From NCBI GenBank assembly GCA_946478975.1, contig CAMLEO010000027.1, positions 1-38,053 on the forward strand: a stretch of DNA of 38,053 bases. The letters are read 5' to 3'. The notes beneath the pieces are model-generated. The model was given only the letters and a program-made list of their open reading frames with translations. It made no database searches and was not told the origin of the DNA. Both the position numbers and the translations under genes were made by a program. Of the stretch, positions 25,086-34,500 are shown in pieces (the first letter of the stretch is position 1; each line of letters starts with the position of its first letter). The DNA comes from an uncultured Steroidobacter sp. Lineage in GTDB: Bacteria > Pseudomonadota > Gammaproteobacteria > Steroidobacterales > Steroidobacteraceae.

Positions 25086-26692
25086 CCCGAACCACCCGAC
25101 GGGATGCATTCAAGCTGGCGTTGGCCGGAGCGGCTGCAGGCGCCGCAGGATGCACGGTTCCTCAGTCTCGTCAGGTGTCGAACGGTTCGCCCGAGATCAC
25201 GCGTGGTATCGAAGGACAGCGCAAGGCTGATCGCGGCGATGGAACATTCCTGAATCCGATCGTTGCGGGCGACCGTCCGGATCCGACCATTCTCAGGGAC
25301 GGCAACGATTACTACCTGACGTTCTCGTCGTTCCTTTCCTATCCCGGCGCGGTGATCTGGCATTCGACCGACCTGGTCAACTGGGCGCCGCTCGGGCCGG
25401 CGTTGACGAAACCGATCGGGTCGGTGTGGGCCATGGATCTGGTGAAGCACGGCGGCCGCTATTACATCTATATCCCGGCGCTTCGCGATGACAGAACCTC
25501 CATCTACGTCGTGCATGCAGACGACATTCGCGGCCCCTGGAGCGACCCGATCGATCTGAACATCTCCGGTTGCATCGATCCGGGCCACGCAGTCGGCGAA
25601 GACGGCAAACGTTATCTGTTCGTCAACGGCGTGCGGCGAATCGCGCTGACCGACGACGGGCTATCGACCGCTGGGCCGCTCGAACAGGTTTACGATCCGT
25701 GGCGCTACCCGGCCGACTGGGTCGTGGAAATGTTTGCTCCCGAGGGGCCGAAGGTCTTCCGGCGCGGCGAATGGTTCTACCTGGTCACTGCAGTGGGCGG
25801 CACTTCCGGTCCGCCGACCAGCCACATGGTGATCGTCGCACGTTCGCGATCCATTCATGGTCCGTGGGAGAACTGTCCTCACAATCCCATCGTTCGAACC
25901 TGCAGCGTCGATGAGCCCTGGTGGTCGCGCGGTCATGCTTCACTCGTTGAAGGCCCGGGCGGCGATTGGTGGATGGTCTATCACGGTTACGAGAATGGCT
26001 TCCGCACGCTGGGGCGGCAAACGCTGCTCGAACCGGTCGAGTGGAGCAGCGATGGATGGTTTCGTGCGACCGGCGGCACGCTGTCGACGCCGCTGCCAAA
26101 GCCGCGTGGAGGTCGGCCCAGCGCCGCTGGGTTTGCGCTCTCGGATGATTTCTCGACCAACAGGCTCGGCGTGCAGTGGTGCTTCTTCGATCCAAAGCCG
26201 CATGAAGGCGAGCGAGCAAGCTATCGCGACGGCAGTTTGTTCCTCGAGGGAAAGGGAGCCTCTGCAGGAGAGAGCTCGCCGCTAACGTGCATCGTCGGCG
26301 ATCACAGCTATGAAGCCTCCGTGACTATGGATGTCATGGAAGGAGCGCAGGGTGGGCTGGTGCTGTTCTACAACGCTCGCGGGTTCGTCGGCATCGGCTT
26401 CAGCACCGAACAGATGTTCACTTATAACTACGGCGAGGAGCATGCGTGGATGCGCCAGGGCATGGCCACTCGCACGGTTCACATCAAAGTGACCAACCGG
26501 CGCAACGTCGTGACGTTTCATTACTCCCACGACGGCACCGAGTGGCTCCAGCACCCGTGGCAAATGGAAGTGTCCGGGTTTCATCACAACGTTTTCGGCG
26601 GCTTTCTGAGTCTCAGGATCGGCATCTATGCCGCGGGTGCCGGTGAGGTCGCGCTGCGCGACTTCAAATATCGCGGCCTCGAGGAGTCTTGA
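25082..26692 (+). CDS. GH43 beta-xylosidase/arabinofuranosidase, Tat lipoprotein
   Basis: A 536-residue enzyme of the inverting five-bladed propeller family GH43. The three acidic residues are visible: base Asp67 in GDRPDPTIL, modulator Asp166 in GCIDPGHAV and acid Glu221 in MFAPEGPKVF. A C-terminal beta-sandwich (about 350-536, from FALSDDFSTNRLGVQWCFFD) is the type found on beta-xylosidases. The N-terminus TTRRDAFKLALAGAAAGAAGC combines a twin-arginine motif with a lipobox ending at Cys24, suggesting a Tat-exported lipoprotein. It overlaps GH39 by four bases and is followed 19 bases later by GH5. Whether it releases xylose, arabinose or galactose cannot be told from sequence. Confidence 0.88.
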   Translation: MTRTTRRDAFKLALAGAAAGAAGCTVPQSRQVSNGSPEITRGIEGQRKADRGDGTFLNPIVAGDRPDPTILRDGNDYYLTFSSFLSYPGAVIWHSTDLVNWAPLGPALTKPIGSVWAMDLVKHGGRYYIYIPALRDDRTSIYVVHADDIRGPWSDPIDLNISGCIDPGHAVGEDGKRYLFVNGVRRIALTDDGLSTAGPLEQVYDPWRYPADWVVEMFAPEGPKVFRRGEWFYLVTAVGGTSGPPTSHMVIVARSRSIHGPWENCPHNPIVRTCSVDEPWWSRGHASLVEGPGGDWWMVYHGYENGFRTLGRQTLLEPVEWSSDGWFRATGGTLSTPLPKPRGGRPSAAGFALSDDFSTNRLGVQWCFFDPKPHEGERASYRDGSLFLEGKGASAGESSPLTCIVGDHSYEASVTMDVMEGAQGGLVLFYNARGFVGIGFSTEQMFTYNYGEEHAWMRQGMATRTVHIKVTNRRNVVTFHYSHDGTEWLQHPWQMEVSGFHHNVFGGFLSLRIGIYAAGAGEVALRDFKYRGLEES

Positions 26693-26711
26693 TCGTATCA
26701 GGAGGGATCCT

Positions 26712-28361
26712 ATGTCACGTTACATCCGGAGCACTCTGGTTCCACTCGGCCGGTCCGCCTTCATCTGGGCGGCCGTGCTGCTGTGGCCTGTGGCGGCATG
26801 GTCGCAGACTTTGCCGCCCGCAACCCAAGTCGCTGGCCAGTTCACGATCGGTTGGAATCTCGGCAACACCATGGAAGCTCAGTGCGGCGAGACCGCCTGG
26901 GGCAACCCGATGGTGACTCAGCAGTTGATCAATGCCGTCAAAGCGGCGGGCTTCAATGCGATTCGCATTCCCGCGGCCTGGGATTGTCACGCCGACCAAA
27001 CGAGGATGACCATCGACGCAGCGTGGATGGCGCGCGTGAAGCAGGTGGTCGATTACGCATACAGCCAGGGAATGTATGTGATCCTCAACATTCACTGGGA
27101 CGGCGGCTGGCTCGAAGAGCATCCGCTGTACTCGTATCAGACGACGGTGAATCAGAAACAGCGCGCGTATTGGACGCAAATCGCCAATACCTTCAAGAGC
27201 TACAACGAGCACGTGCTGTTTGCCGGAACGAATGAAGTTCACGCCGACTATGGCACGCCGACGACCGAGCACATCACCGTGCAGCAGTCCTACAACCAGA
27301 CGTTCGTCGACGCCGTACGCGCCACAGGTGGCAACAACGCCTCTCGTACCCTGGTCGTGCAGACATACAACACCAACGCATGGCACGGGCTGAACTATTT
27401 CTCGATGCCCTCGGACACGATTGCAAACCGGCTGATCGTGGAGATTCATCATTACGATCCGTACGACTATACGCTGAATCCCAGCGGCAGCTGTTTGTAT
27501 TGGGGCTCGCCGTATCCGCCGCAGAGTGCCTGTTCGTGGGCGCAGGAGGCGTATCACGACGATTTGTTTTCTCAAGTGCGAACCAAGTGGGTGGCGCAGG
27601 GCATTCCGGTCATCATCGGCGAATATGCGGTCGGCGTGCGGCCGAACCTGAATCTGGAATCGCGGCAGTATTATCTGGAGTACGTGAATCACGCCGCGTA
27701 TGCCAACGGCATCAAGACGTTTTATTGGGATATCGGCGTGCCGCCGACCCAGTCCGGCGGCGATGCGCTGTTCAATAGAAACAATGGCGCCATCGTCGAT
27801 CAAGGTGCATTGGATGCGATTCGTCGCGGCGCCGGGGTAGGCGGCAACCCAGGGACGAATTTCACGCTCAGCGTCACCAAAGCGGGCGGCGGAACAGGCA
27901 CGGTCACTTCATCCCCCTCGGGTATCAATTGCGGCAGCACCTGCTCCGCGAGCTATTCGACGGCAACCTCTGTGACTCTCACAGCCGCAGCAGCGAGTGG
28001 CTCGACGTTTGCTGGATGGAGCGGCGCGTGCACGGGAATAGGGACCTGCGTGTTGTCGATGACGGCGGCGCGATCCGTCACCGCTACGTTCAATACGAGC
28101 GGCGGCTCTGGCGGGACTTGCGCCAACCCGATCACGTTCTCCGGCAACACCGGCAACTTCAATACCGCTGGCGCGGTCTGTTATCGCACCAGCGCCACCA
28201 TCAATGGCTGGGGCTGCTCCAACTTTGATGGGCGGACCCTGACGGTGGGCGGCCAGGCTCGAACCTGCGGCCAATTGCCGCTGCAACGATCGTCCGATGG
28301 TTACTACTACTTCGCAGTGACGGCGGGCCAGTATCCCTGGGCGAGCCTGTACACCTGGTAG
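26712..28361 (+). CDS. Secreted modular GH5 endoglucanase-like enzyme
   Basis: A 549-residue three-part protein. Signal peptide (about 1-31, AAWSQ). The GH5 catalytic domain (about 35-375) shows IGWNLGNTMEA, IRIPAAWDCHAD, ILNIHWDGGWLEE, acid/base Glu175 in FAGTNEVH (usually NEP), IVEIHHYDPYDYT and nucleophile Glu304 in IIGEYAVG. Next is a Thr/Ser-rich repeat module (about 383-460, FTLSVTKAGGGTGTVTSSPS) like the divergent InlB-type repeat. Last is a compact domain with paired cysteines and aromatic residues (470-549, ending YYYFAVTAGQYPWASLYTW) that looks like a carbohydrate-binding module; I cannot name its family. GH5 enzymes cut beta-1,4-glucan, mannan or xyloglucan backbones. ATG 26712 has AGGAGGGA at 26700-26707. 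Third gene of the GH39-GH43-GH5 operon. Confidence 0.88.
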   Translation: MSRYIRSTLVPLGRSAFIWAAVLLWPVAAWSQTLPPATQVAGQFTIGWNLGNTMEAQCGETAWGNPMVTQQLINAVKAAGFNAIRIPAAWDCHADQTRMTIDAAWMARVKQVVDYAYSQGMYVILNIHWDGGWLEEHPLYSYQTTVNQKQRAYWTQIANTFKSYNEHVLFAGTNEVHADYGTPTTEHITVQQSYNQTFVDAVRATGGNNASRTLVVQTYNTNAWHGLNYFSMPSDTIANRLIVEIHHYDPYDYTLNPSGSCLYWGSPYPPQSACSWAQEAYHDDLFSQVRTKWVAQGIPVIIGEYAVGVRPNLNLESRQYYLEYVNHAAYANGIKTFYWDIGVPPTQSGGDALFNRNNGAIVDQGALDAIRRGAGVGGNPGTNFTLSVTKAGGGTGTVTSSPSGINCGSTCSASYSTATSVTLTAAAASGSTFAGWSGACTGIGTCVLSMTAARSVTATFNTSGGSGGTCANPITFSGNTGNFNTAGAVCYRTSATINGWGCSNFDGRTLTVGGQARTCGQLPLQRSSDGYYYFAVTAGQYPWASLYTW

Positions 28362-28394
28362 CCGCGGAACCGCTGAAAAATAGCGTCGATGGCA

Positions 28395-28422
28395 ATCGGT
28401 CCGCCCTCCGGGGCGGGCCGAT
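28395..28422 (+). terminator. Stable hairpin after the GH39-GH43-GH5 operon
   Basis: ATCGGTCCGCCC (28395-28406) pairs with GGGCGGGCCGAT (28411-28422), with one G-T wobble and a TCCG tetraloop, 34 bases after the GH5 stop. No T-tract follows, so it may be an RNA-stabilising or Rho-assisted end rather than a strong intrinsic terminator. Confidence 0.45.
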
Positions 28423-28480
28423 GTCTGCAAAAGCGCCAGGGACTACGTAACTTGCCGCGCGAGTTTGCTATCTTGTGCGG

Positions 28481-29041
28481 ATGGCTACCTCCCCAAAACG
28501 CAAAAAATCCAGCGCGCAATCGAAGGCGGCTGCCCATCATCCCTTATCGAATGCCGCCCGCAAACAACCCGGCGCGTCCCGGCGCCTGCATTCGCAAGGC
28601 GTGCAGACCATCGAGTCGGTGCTGGGCAAAGACCGGGATCCGGTGCTCGGCCTGTACTTGCACACCGTGCATATCCTGTTGATCAAGAGCCTGGGCCGGA
28701 ATCCCCGTTTCCGAAGCATCATGCCGCATTTGATCGGCACGCCGGCCATTCTGTCCAAGCATCCGGGCTTGAGCCAGATCGAGCTCGCGGCGCTGCTGGG
28801 AACGGAGCGGGCGACTGCAGGACTGCAGGTCGCGCAATGCTTGAAACAAGGATTTGTCCGCCGCGTGGCTTCCCGCACCGACCGGCGTCGGTATGAGCTG
28901 TTCGTTACGCCCAAGGGATTGAAGCTGCTGGAAGATGCGCGAGACGTCATTCCCGAGCACGAGGATATGTTCGCCGCCAGCCTGACGGCTGCCGAACGAA
29001 GCACGCTGCGCAAGCTGCTGTTGCGGCTCATCTCTGGCTGA
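28481..29041 (+). CDS. MarR-family transcriptional regulator
   Basis: A 186-residue winged-helix protein. A basic N-terminal tail (SPKRKKSSAQSKAAAHH) precedes the MarR fold: dimer helices around DPVLGLYLHTVHILLIK, then helix-turn-helix LSQIELAALLGTERATAGLQ and wing SRTDRRRYELFVTPKGLKLL, ending in a long C-terminal helix. MarR proteins bind palindromic operators as dimers and release them on binding a small ligand. The gene lies 59 bases ahead of the GH78 gene and between two glycan operons. It is therefore a candidate controller of the GTAAAG-N5-KACAAA sites that begin just after it, though no experiment links them. ATG 28481 is used; a GTG two codons upstream is possible. Confidence 0.85.
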   Translation: MATSPKRKKSSAQSKAAAHHPLSNAARKQPGASRRLHSQGVQTIESVLGKDRDPVLGLYLHTVHILLIKSLGRNPRFRSIMPHLIGTPAILSKHPGLSQIELAALLGTERATAGLQVAQCLKQGFVRRVASRTDRRRYELFVTPKGLKLLEDARDVIPEHEDMFAASLTAAERSTLRKLLLRLISG

Positions 29042-29081
29042 TCGCCGCGCGATCTTGTAAGGTCCGCGTTGCGGCTGGTCT

Positions 29082-29098
29082 GTAAAGGGGGTTACAAA
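29082..29098 (+). promoter_or_regulatory. GTAAAG-N5-KACAAA element, copy 1 (GH78)
   Basis: GTAAAGGGGGTTACAAA sits directly before the GH78 ATG at 29101. With the base before it, TGTAA-N6-TTACA is an exact inverted repeat, the most symmetrical of the five copies. The G run may also act as the ribosome site. Confidence 0.5.
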
Positions 29099-29100
29099 GG

Positions 29101-31488
29101 ATGCGCCGGGCTCTCGTGGTCTTCGTGGGCTGTTTGTTTCTCGGCGCACCGGCGCTGGCGGCGGGAACGTGGATCACCGATGCGGACGCGCCGGCCGCCG
29201 ACGCTGCGTCGACGCCGATTGCGCTTCAGTTCCGGCGCGAGGTGGCGGTGCGCGACAAGCCCCGGGCGTTCCGGATTCGTGTCAGCGCCGATCAGCGGTT
29301 TGTTTTATTCGTGAACGGCCAGCGTGTGGGCGCCGGCCCGGCTCGCGGTCATTTGCAGCAGTGGCGCTACGAGAGCTTCGATATCGCACCGCTGCTCGAA
29401 CCCGGATCGAACGTAGTTGCGGCGCGAGCGTGGAACGACGCGAAGAGTGCGCCACTTGCGCAGATGACATCGGGCCACACGGCTTTCTGGCTGCAGGCAG
29501 AGAACAGCGCACAGGCCAAGCTCATCGATACCGGTCCTGAGTGGCAAGTGCGAGTAGATCGATCGCGCACCGTTGAACCCGGCATGCCGCAGCTTTCCAA
29601 TGCCCTCGGGTCAGTCTTTTATGCGGCGGGTCCGCCCGAAACGTTCGATGGATCGCTGCAGGCGGCCGACTGGGCCGAGCGAGTCACGCCTTCGCAGGGC
29701 TGGCGTGCCGCAGTTCCAGCGAACGTTGCTGGCAGTCTTCCGTGGAATCTCATCTCAGATCCGCTGCCACAGATGCGCTACGAGCGCGTGCCGAGTGGAC
29801 GTGTCGTTCGTGCACAAGGCGTTGCTGCGAGTGAGTTCCCTGGCAGCGTCATCACAGTGCCAGCTAACACCGAGGCAGCGATTGTCATCGACGCCGGGCA
29901 CGTGCTGTCGGCGTATCCGTCGCTCGTAGTTTCGGGCGGAGCGGGCGCGCGGGTGGATGTGACCTATGTGGAGGCGCTCTACGATCCTGATGCCAAGCCG
30001 GCGGACACGTATCGATCGAAGCGGGTCCGCTTTGGCGATCGCGCGACGGTTCAGAACGGACTGGCGCTCGGCTTGACGGACACCTTCAAGCCGGATGGAG
30101 CAGAGCGCCGCTATCAACCGTTCTGGTGGCGCACCTGGCGATTCGTCGAGATCCACATCAAGACCGAAGCGCAGCCGCTGACGCTGAAGGATTTCGAAAC
30201 CTGGGAGACCGGCTATCCGTTCCAGGCCAAGGGACGTTTCGTCAGCAGCGATCCCGAGCTCAATGCGCTTTGGAACATCGGCTGGCGAACCGCGCTGGTG
30301 GATGCGCATGAAACATACATGGACAGCTCCTATTGGGAACAACTGCAGTACATCGGCGACACGCGCATCCAGATGCTGCTTTCGTACGCTGTTGCAGGCG
30401 ATGCGCGACTTGCGGTCCAGGCACTGGATGCATTCGATCAGTCACGCGTGGTGGAAGGGCTGCCTCAGTCTGCCTGGCCTGGCGTGCTGAAGCAGGTCAT
30501 TCCACCGTTCGCGTTGCTGTGGATCGGCTCGTTGCACGATTACTGGATGCATCAGCCGGACCCGAGTGTCCTGAAGCGCACGCTGCCCGGCACGCGTGCG
30601 GTGCTCGATGAGTTCGCTCGTTACATCGAACCCTCCGGCCTGGTTGGGCCGATGCCTGGGTGGCCGTTTGTCGATTGGAAGCCGGGGCTGGACGGTTGGG
30701 CGGAGCGCGGCAAAGGCATCCGCAGCTGCATCATCACCATGCAATACATCGGCGCTCTCAAAGAGGCGGCGGATGTAGAACGGGCGTTGGGTGATAGAAC
30801 CCGCGCCGATACATACATCGCGCAAGCCAAGAAATCCACCGGCGGCGTGAATTCGCAGTGTTGGGATGAGCAGCGCGGCCTGTACGCAGACACTCCCGAG
30901 AAAACCCGGTTCAGCCAGCATGCGACCGTGCTTGCCGTTCTTCATGACATCGCGCCGGCATCTCAGCATCGCGCCTTGTTAGATCGAGTAACCATGCGCA
31001 ACCATGGTATCGATCCGCCGGAAGGCATCACCGGCACCAGCTATTACTTCTCTTTCTATCTGGCGCGGGCCCTGGCGCACGCAGGGCTGACCGATCGATA
31101 TATGGAACTGCTGGAGTCGTGGCGTGGGCTGCTGCAGCGGAATTTTACAACGTGGCCTGAAACACCGGATCCCAGCCGTTCCGACACTCACGCATGGTCT
31201 GCGCATCCTACGTGTGGGTTGCTGGAGTACGTCGCTGGAGTAAAACCCGCAGCGCCCGGTTTTAGCCGCGTCCGCATCGAGCCCCATCTTGGATCGCTCA
31301 CCAGCCTCGATGCCGCCGTCGCCCATCCGCAAGGGATGATCGAAACAAAATATTCCCTCAGCGAAGGCCAGCTGTCAGCGGTGATCACGCTTCCCAAGGG
31401 CTTGAGCGGCGAGTTCGAATGGCAAGGGCAGCGGCGAACTTTGACGGGCGGCAGGAACGAGCTGACGCTGACCGGGCCCGATCGCTGA
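29101..31488 (+). CDS. Secreted GH78 alpha-L-rhamnosidase
   Basis: A 795-residue exported enzyme (signal MRRALVVFVGCLFLGAPALA). GH78 enzymes are inverting and release terminal L-rhamnose. An N-terminal beta-sandwich (about 25-170; FRIRVSADQRFVLFVNGQRV, YESFDIAPLLEPGSNVV) and a second beta-domain lead to the (alpha/alpha)6 catalytic barrel (about 375-690). The proposed general acid is Glu413 in SSYWEQLQYIGDTRIQ, which replaces the common DERLGWTGD form, as in one subgroup of the family. HAWSAHPTCGLLEYVAGVKP is the conserved SAHP region, and a C-terminal beta-sandwich follows. ATG 29101 lies just after copy 1 of the repeated element. Likely works with the GH106 enzyme downstream on rhamnose-capped chains. 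Confidence 0.9.
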   Translation: MRRALVVFVGCLFLGAPALAAGTWITDADAPAADAASTPIALQFRREVAVRDKPRAFRIRVSADQRFVLFVNGQRVGAGPARGHLQQWRYESFDIAPLLEPGSNVVAARAWNDAKSAPLAQMTSGHTAFWLQAENSAQAKLIDTGPEWQVRVDRSRTVEPGMPQLSNALGSVFYAAGPPETFDGSLQAADWAERVTPSQGWRAAVPANVAGSLPWNLISDPLPQMRYERVPSGRVVRAQGVAASEFPGSVITVPANTEAAIVIDAGHVLSAYPSLVVSGGAGARVDVTYVEALYDPDAKPADTYRSKRVRFGDRATVQNGLALGLTDTFKPDGAERRYQPFWWRTWRFVEIHIKTEAQPLTLKDFETWETGYPFQAKGRFVSSDPELNALWNIGWRTALVDAHETYMDSSYWEQLQYIGDTRIQMLLSYAVAGDARLAVQALDAFDQSRVVEGLPQSAWPGVLKQVIPPFALLWIGSLHDYWMHQPDPSVLKRTLPGTRAVLDEFARYIEPSGLVGPMPGWPFVDWKPGLDGWAERGKGIRSCIITMQYIGALKEAADVERALGDRTRADTYIAQAKKSTGGVNSQCWDEQRGLYADTPEKTRFSQHATVLAVLHDIAPASQHRALLDRVTMRNHGIDPPEGITGTSYYFSFYLARALAHAGLTDRYMELLESWRGLLQRNFTTWPETPDPSRSDTHAWSAHPTCGLLEYVAGVKPAAPGFSRVRIEPHLGSLTSLDAAVAHPQGMIETKYSLSEGQLSAVITLPKGLSGEFEWQGQRRTLTGGRNELTLTGPDR

Positions 31489-31500
31489 TTAGTAACTGGC

Positions 31501-31584
31501 TTGACTTTCCCGCCGGATCCACCGCAATCTTGATCGGAGTTGATCGACACTGATTGAAAATTGAGCTGTAAAGGGGGATACAAA
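31501..31584 (+). promoter_or_regulatory. Conserved ~85-bp cis module ahead of GH106 (element copy 2)
   Basis: In order: TTGACTTT (31501), TTGATCG (31530), TTGATCG (31540), TGATTGAAAA (31551) and GTAAAGGGGGATACAAA (31568-31584). The same blocks occur in the same order and spacing, with one base of difference, at 35072-35154 ahead of the third TonB receptor, while the filler between them differs. The final element abuts the GH106 GTG at 31586. Confidence 0.6.
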
Positions 31585-31585
31585 A

Positions 31586-34500
31586 GTGGCGATACTTGGA
31601 ACAGCACGTCGTGCGAGTCCCAAAGCTGCCCTGTTAGCTGCCGTGATTGGCGGCGTCCTCCTGATGGCGTGCGCGTCCGCTGCTGAAAGTCCGGCGGCTG
31701 ACGCGCTCGAAGCTGGATTCCAGAATCCTCCGAACGCCGCCAGGCCCCGGGTGTGGTGGCATTGGATGGATGGCAATGTCAGTCGCGACGGCATTCAAAA
31801 AGATCTCGCCTGGTTGAATCGTGTCGGCATCGGCGGCGTGCATAACTTCGACGCGGCGCTGGGCGGTCCGGGGCGTGAAGCCGCCGCATTGGTCGATCAG
31901 CGAATCGCCTATCTCAGTCCGCCCTGGCGCGACACGTTTCGCTATGCAGTGAGTCAGGCGCAGCAGTACGGCATGGAGTTCACGATTGCCGCGTCTCCAG
32001 GTTGGAGCGAGAGCGGCGGTCCGTGGGTGAAGCCCGCGGCGGGAATGAAGAAACTGGTTTGGAGCGAAGCGCTGCTTCACGGCGGCAAAGGTTCGCAGCT
32101 GCGAGTTCCCGCTCCGCCTCACGTGACGGGTCCGTTCCAGAATGTTCCATTTGGCGGCGGCATATTCGCTGCGACTGAGGCGCCGCCTGAGTACTACGCG
32201 GACATTGGCGTCATCGCGTTTCCTGCGCCCAGAACTGAAGTCGCGGCCGCTAAACCGGTGATCACGACGAGCAGCGGCGATCTCGAAACCGCGCGGCTCT
32301 CCGATGGCGATCTCGCGAAAGCCATTTCGTTGCCGTATGGCGCGGGCGACACGGACTGGATTCAGTTCGTCTATCCCAAGCCTCAGCAACTCCAGGCGTT
32401 GACGGTGGCCGTGCAACGGCCGGATTTCGGCACGCCTTCGGACATGGAAACGGGCGGGGCGATCCGGTTCGAAGCGAGCGACGACGGCCATACCTTCCGC
32501 AAAGTGGTCGACGTGCCCAGAAACGGTGCGCTTCAACAAACGATCTCGTTCGCGCCAGTTACGGCGCGCACCTTCAGGCTCGTGCTGGAGCGGCCGAAGC
32601 CGCAGCCGAGTGTGTTGGATGTTTTAATGGGACGGCCGTCGCCGCCGCCGCCGAAGGAACATCACATTCTGGAGTGCGAGCCGCACGTCGCCGCGCGCGT
32701 TCACAGGTTTGAAGACAAAGCAGGCTTCTCGACTCGTGCCATCGTCGCGTCCGACGACACGCCTGCAGTGACAGGCACCGAAGCGACCACTGCCAGTTCA
32801 ATCATCGACCTGACGAGCAAGCTGCGTCCGGACGGTACTCTCGATTGGGCCGCACCGAAAGGCGATTGGGTGGTGCTGCGCGTGGGATATTCGCTCACCG
32901 GCCGCACCAATCATCCCGCGTCCAAGGAAGGCACTGGGCTGGAGGTGGACAAGCTCAATCGCGAGCATGTGAAGTCATATTTCGACGCGTACTTCGGCGA
33001 GTATGCAAAGACCTTGGATGCAATGTCGATCGGCAAACAGGGGCTGCAGTTCATGCTGACCGACAGCTACGAGGCCGGCATCGCAAACTGGACCGACGAT
33101 ATGTTCGAACAGTTTCGCAAGCGTCGCGGTTACGACGCGAAGCTTTGGCTGCCCGTGTTCGCCGGCCGCATCGTCGACAGCGCAGCGGCAAGTGACAAAT
33201 TCCTCTGGGACTTCCGGCAAACGCTCGGCGATCTGATTGCCGACGCCCATTACGGGCAGCTTTCCGAATCGCTGCACGCCAAAGGCATGAAGCGCTACGG
33301 CGAGTCGCACGAGAATGGCCGCGCGTTCGTCGGCGATGGCATGCAGGTGAAGAAGAGTGCCGACGTGCCGATGGGCGCACTGTGGGCGTCCGCGCCCTGG
33401 GCACAACGCGACAGCTATGACATGGACATTCGCGAATCGGCTTCCGTCGCGCACATCTATGGTCAGAACCTGGTCGCCGCTGAATCGCTCACTGCATTCG
33501 GCAACACGTATGCATTCACGCCTGAAATCCTCAAGCCGTTCGCCGATCGCGAACTGGCCATGGGATTGAATCGTTTTGTGATTCATACCTCGGCGCATCA
33601 GCCGGACGATCGGCCCGGGCCCGGGGCGACGCTGGGGCCGTTCGGCCAATGGTTCACGCGGCATGAAACGTGGTCCGAATTCGCCGGCCCCTGGGTTTCA
33701 TATCTCACTCGCAGCGCCTACCTGTTACAGCAGGGGCGCTTTGTTGCTGACATCGCGTACTTGTACGGCGAAGGCGACAACATCACCAACGTGTTCGCAC
33801 GACGCAAGCCGGCGATCCCAGCGGGGTACGCGTTTGATTTCATAAATGCAGACGCGCTCGTCAATGTGCTTGGGGTGAAGGACCGCATGCTGACCACATC
33901 GAGCGGAATGCAGTATCGCGTACTCGCGCTCGATCCAAGCACACAGCGCATGTCTCTGCCGGTGCTGCGAAAGATCGCGGCGCTGGTGGAGCAGGGCGCG
34001 ACTGTGGTGGGTGCTCGTCCGACGACGACACCAAGCCTCGCCGACGATGCAACCGAGTTCGATCGTCTGGCAGGAGAGCTTTGGGGCGGCGGCAGAGTTC
34101 TGGAGAACGAATCGCTTGAAGCGTCGATGCGTCGTCTGGAGATCGCGCCTGACTGCATCTTCAGCGGCGAGGCCGATCCCGAACTGCGCTACGTGCATCG
34201 CAAGCTCGATCAGGGCGATATCTACTTCATCAGCAATGGCACGGACCGGGCGAGGGCCGTGGCAGCGAGTTTCCGCGCCTCGGGTTTATCTCCAGAGATC
34301 TGGCGCGCCGATTCGGGAGAGATCCGGCCTGCCTCCTATCGAAGCGAACAGGGCAGAACCATCGTGCCGCTGAAGCTCGAACCCAACGCTGCGCTGTTTG
34401 TGATATTCCGCCAGCCTGCGACGGCGCCTGATCGGAACGTTCCCGAAGCTGTGACCAGCACACTGGCCGAGGTGAAAGGACCTTGGACCGTCAGTTTCCA

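Noticed and set aside
29087..29091. G5 runs of the repeated element as plain ribosome binding sites
   Set aside because: This may hold for GH78 and GH106, but copies at 35051, 35138 and 37648 are far from start codons and two of them have no G run. The whole element therefore needs another explanation.
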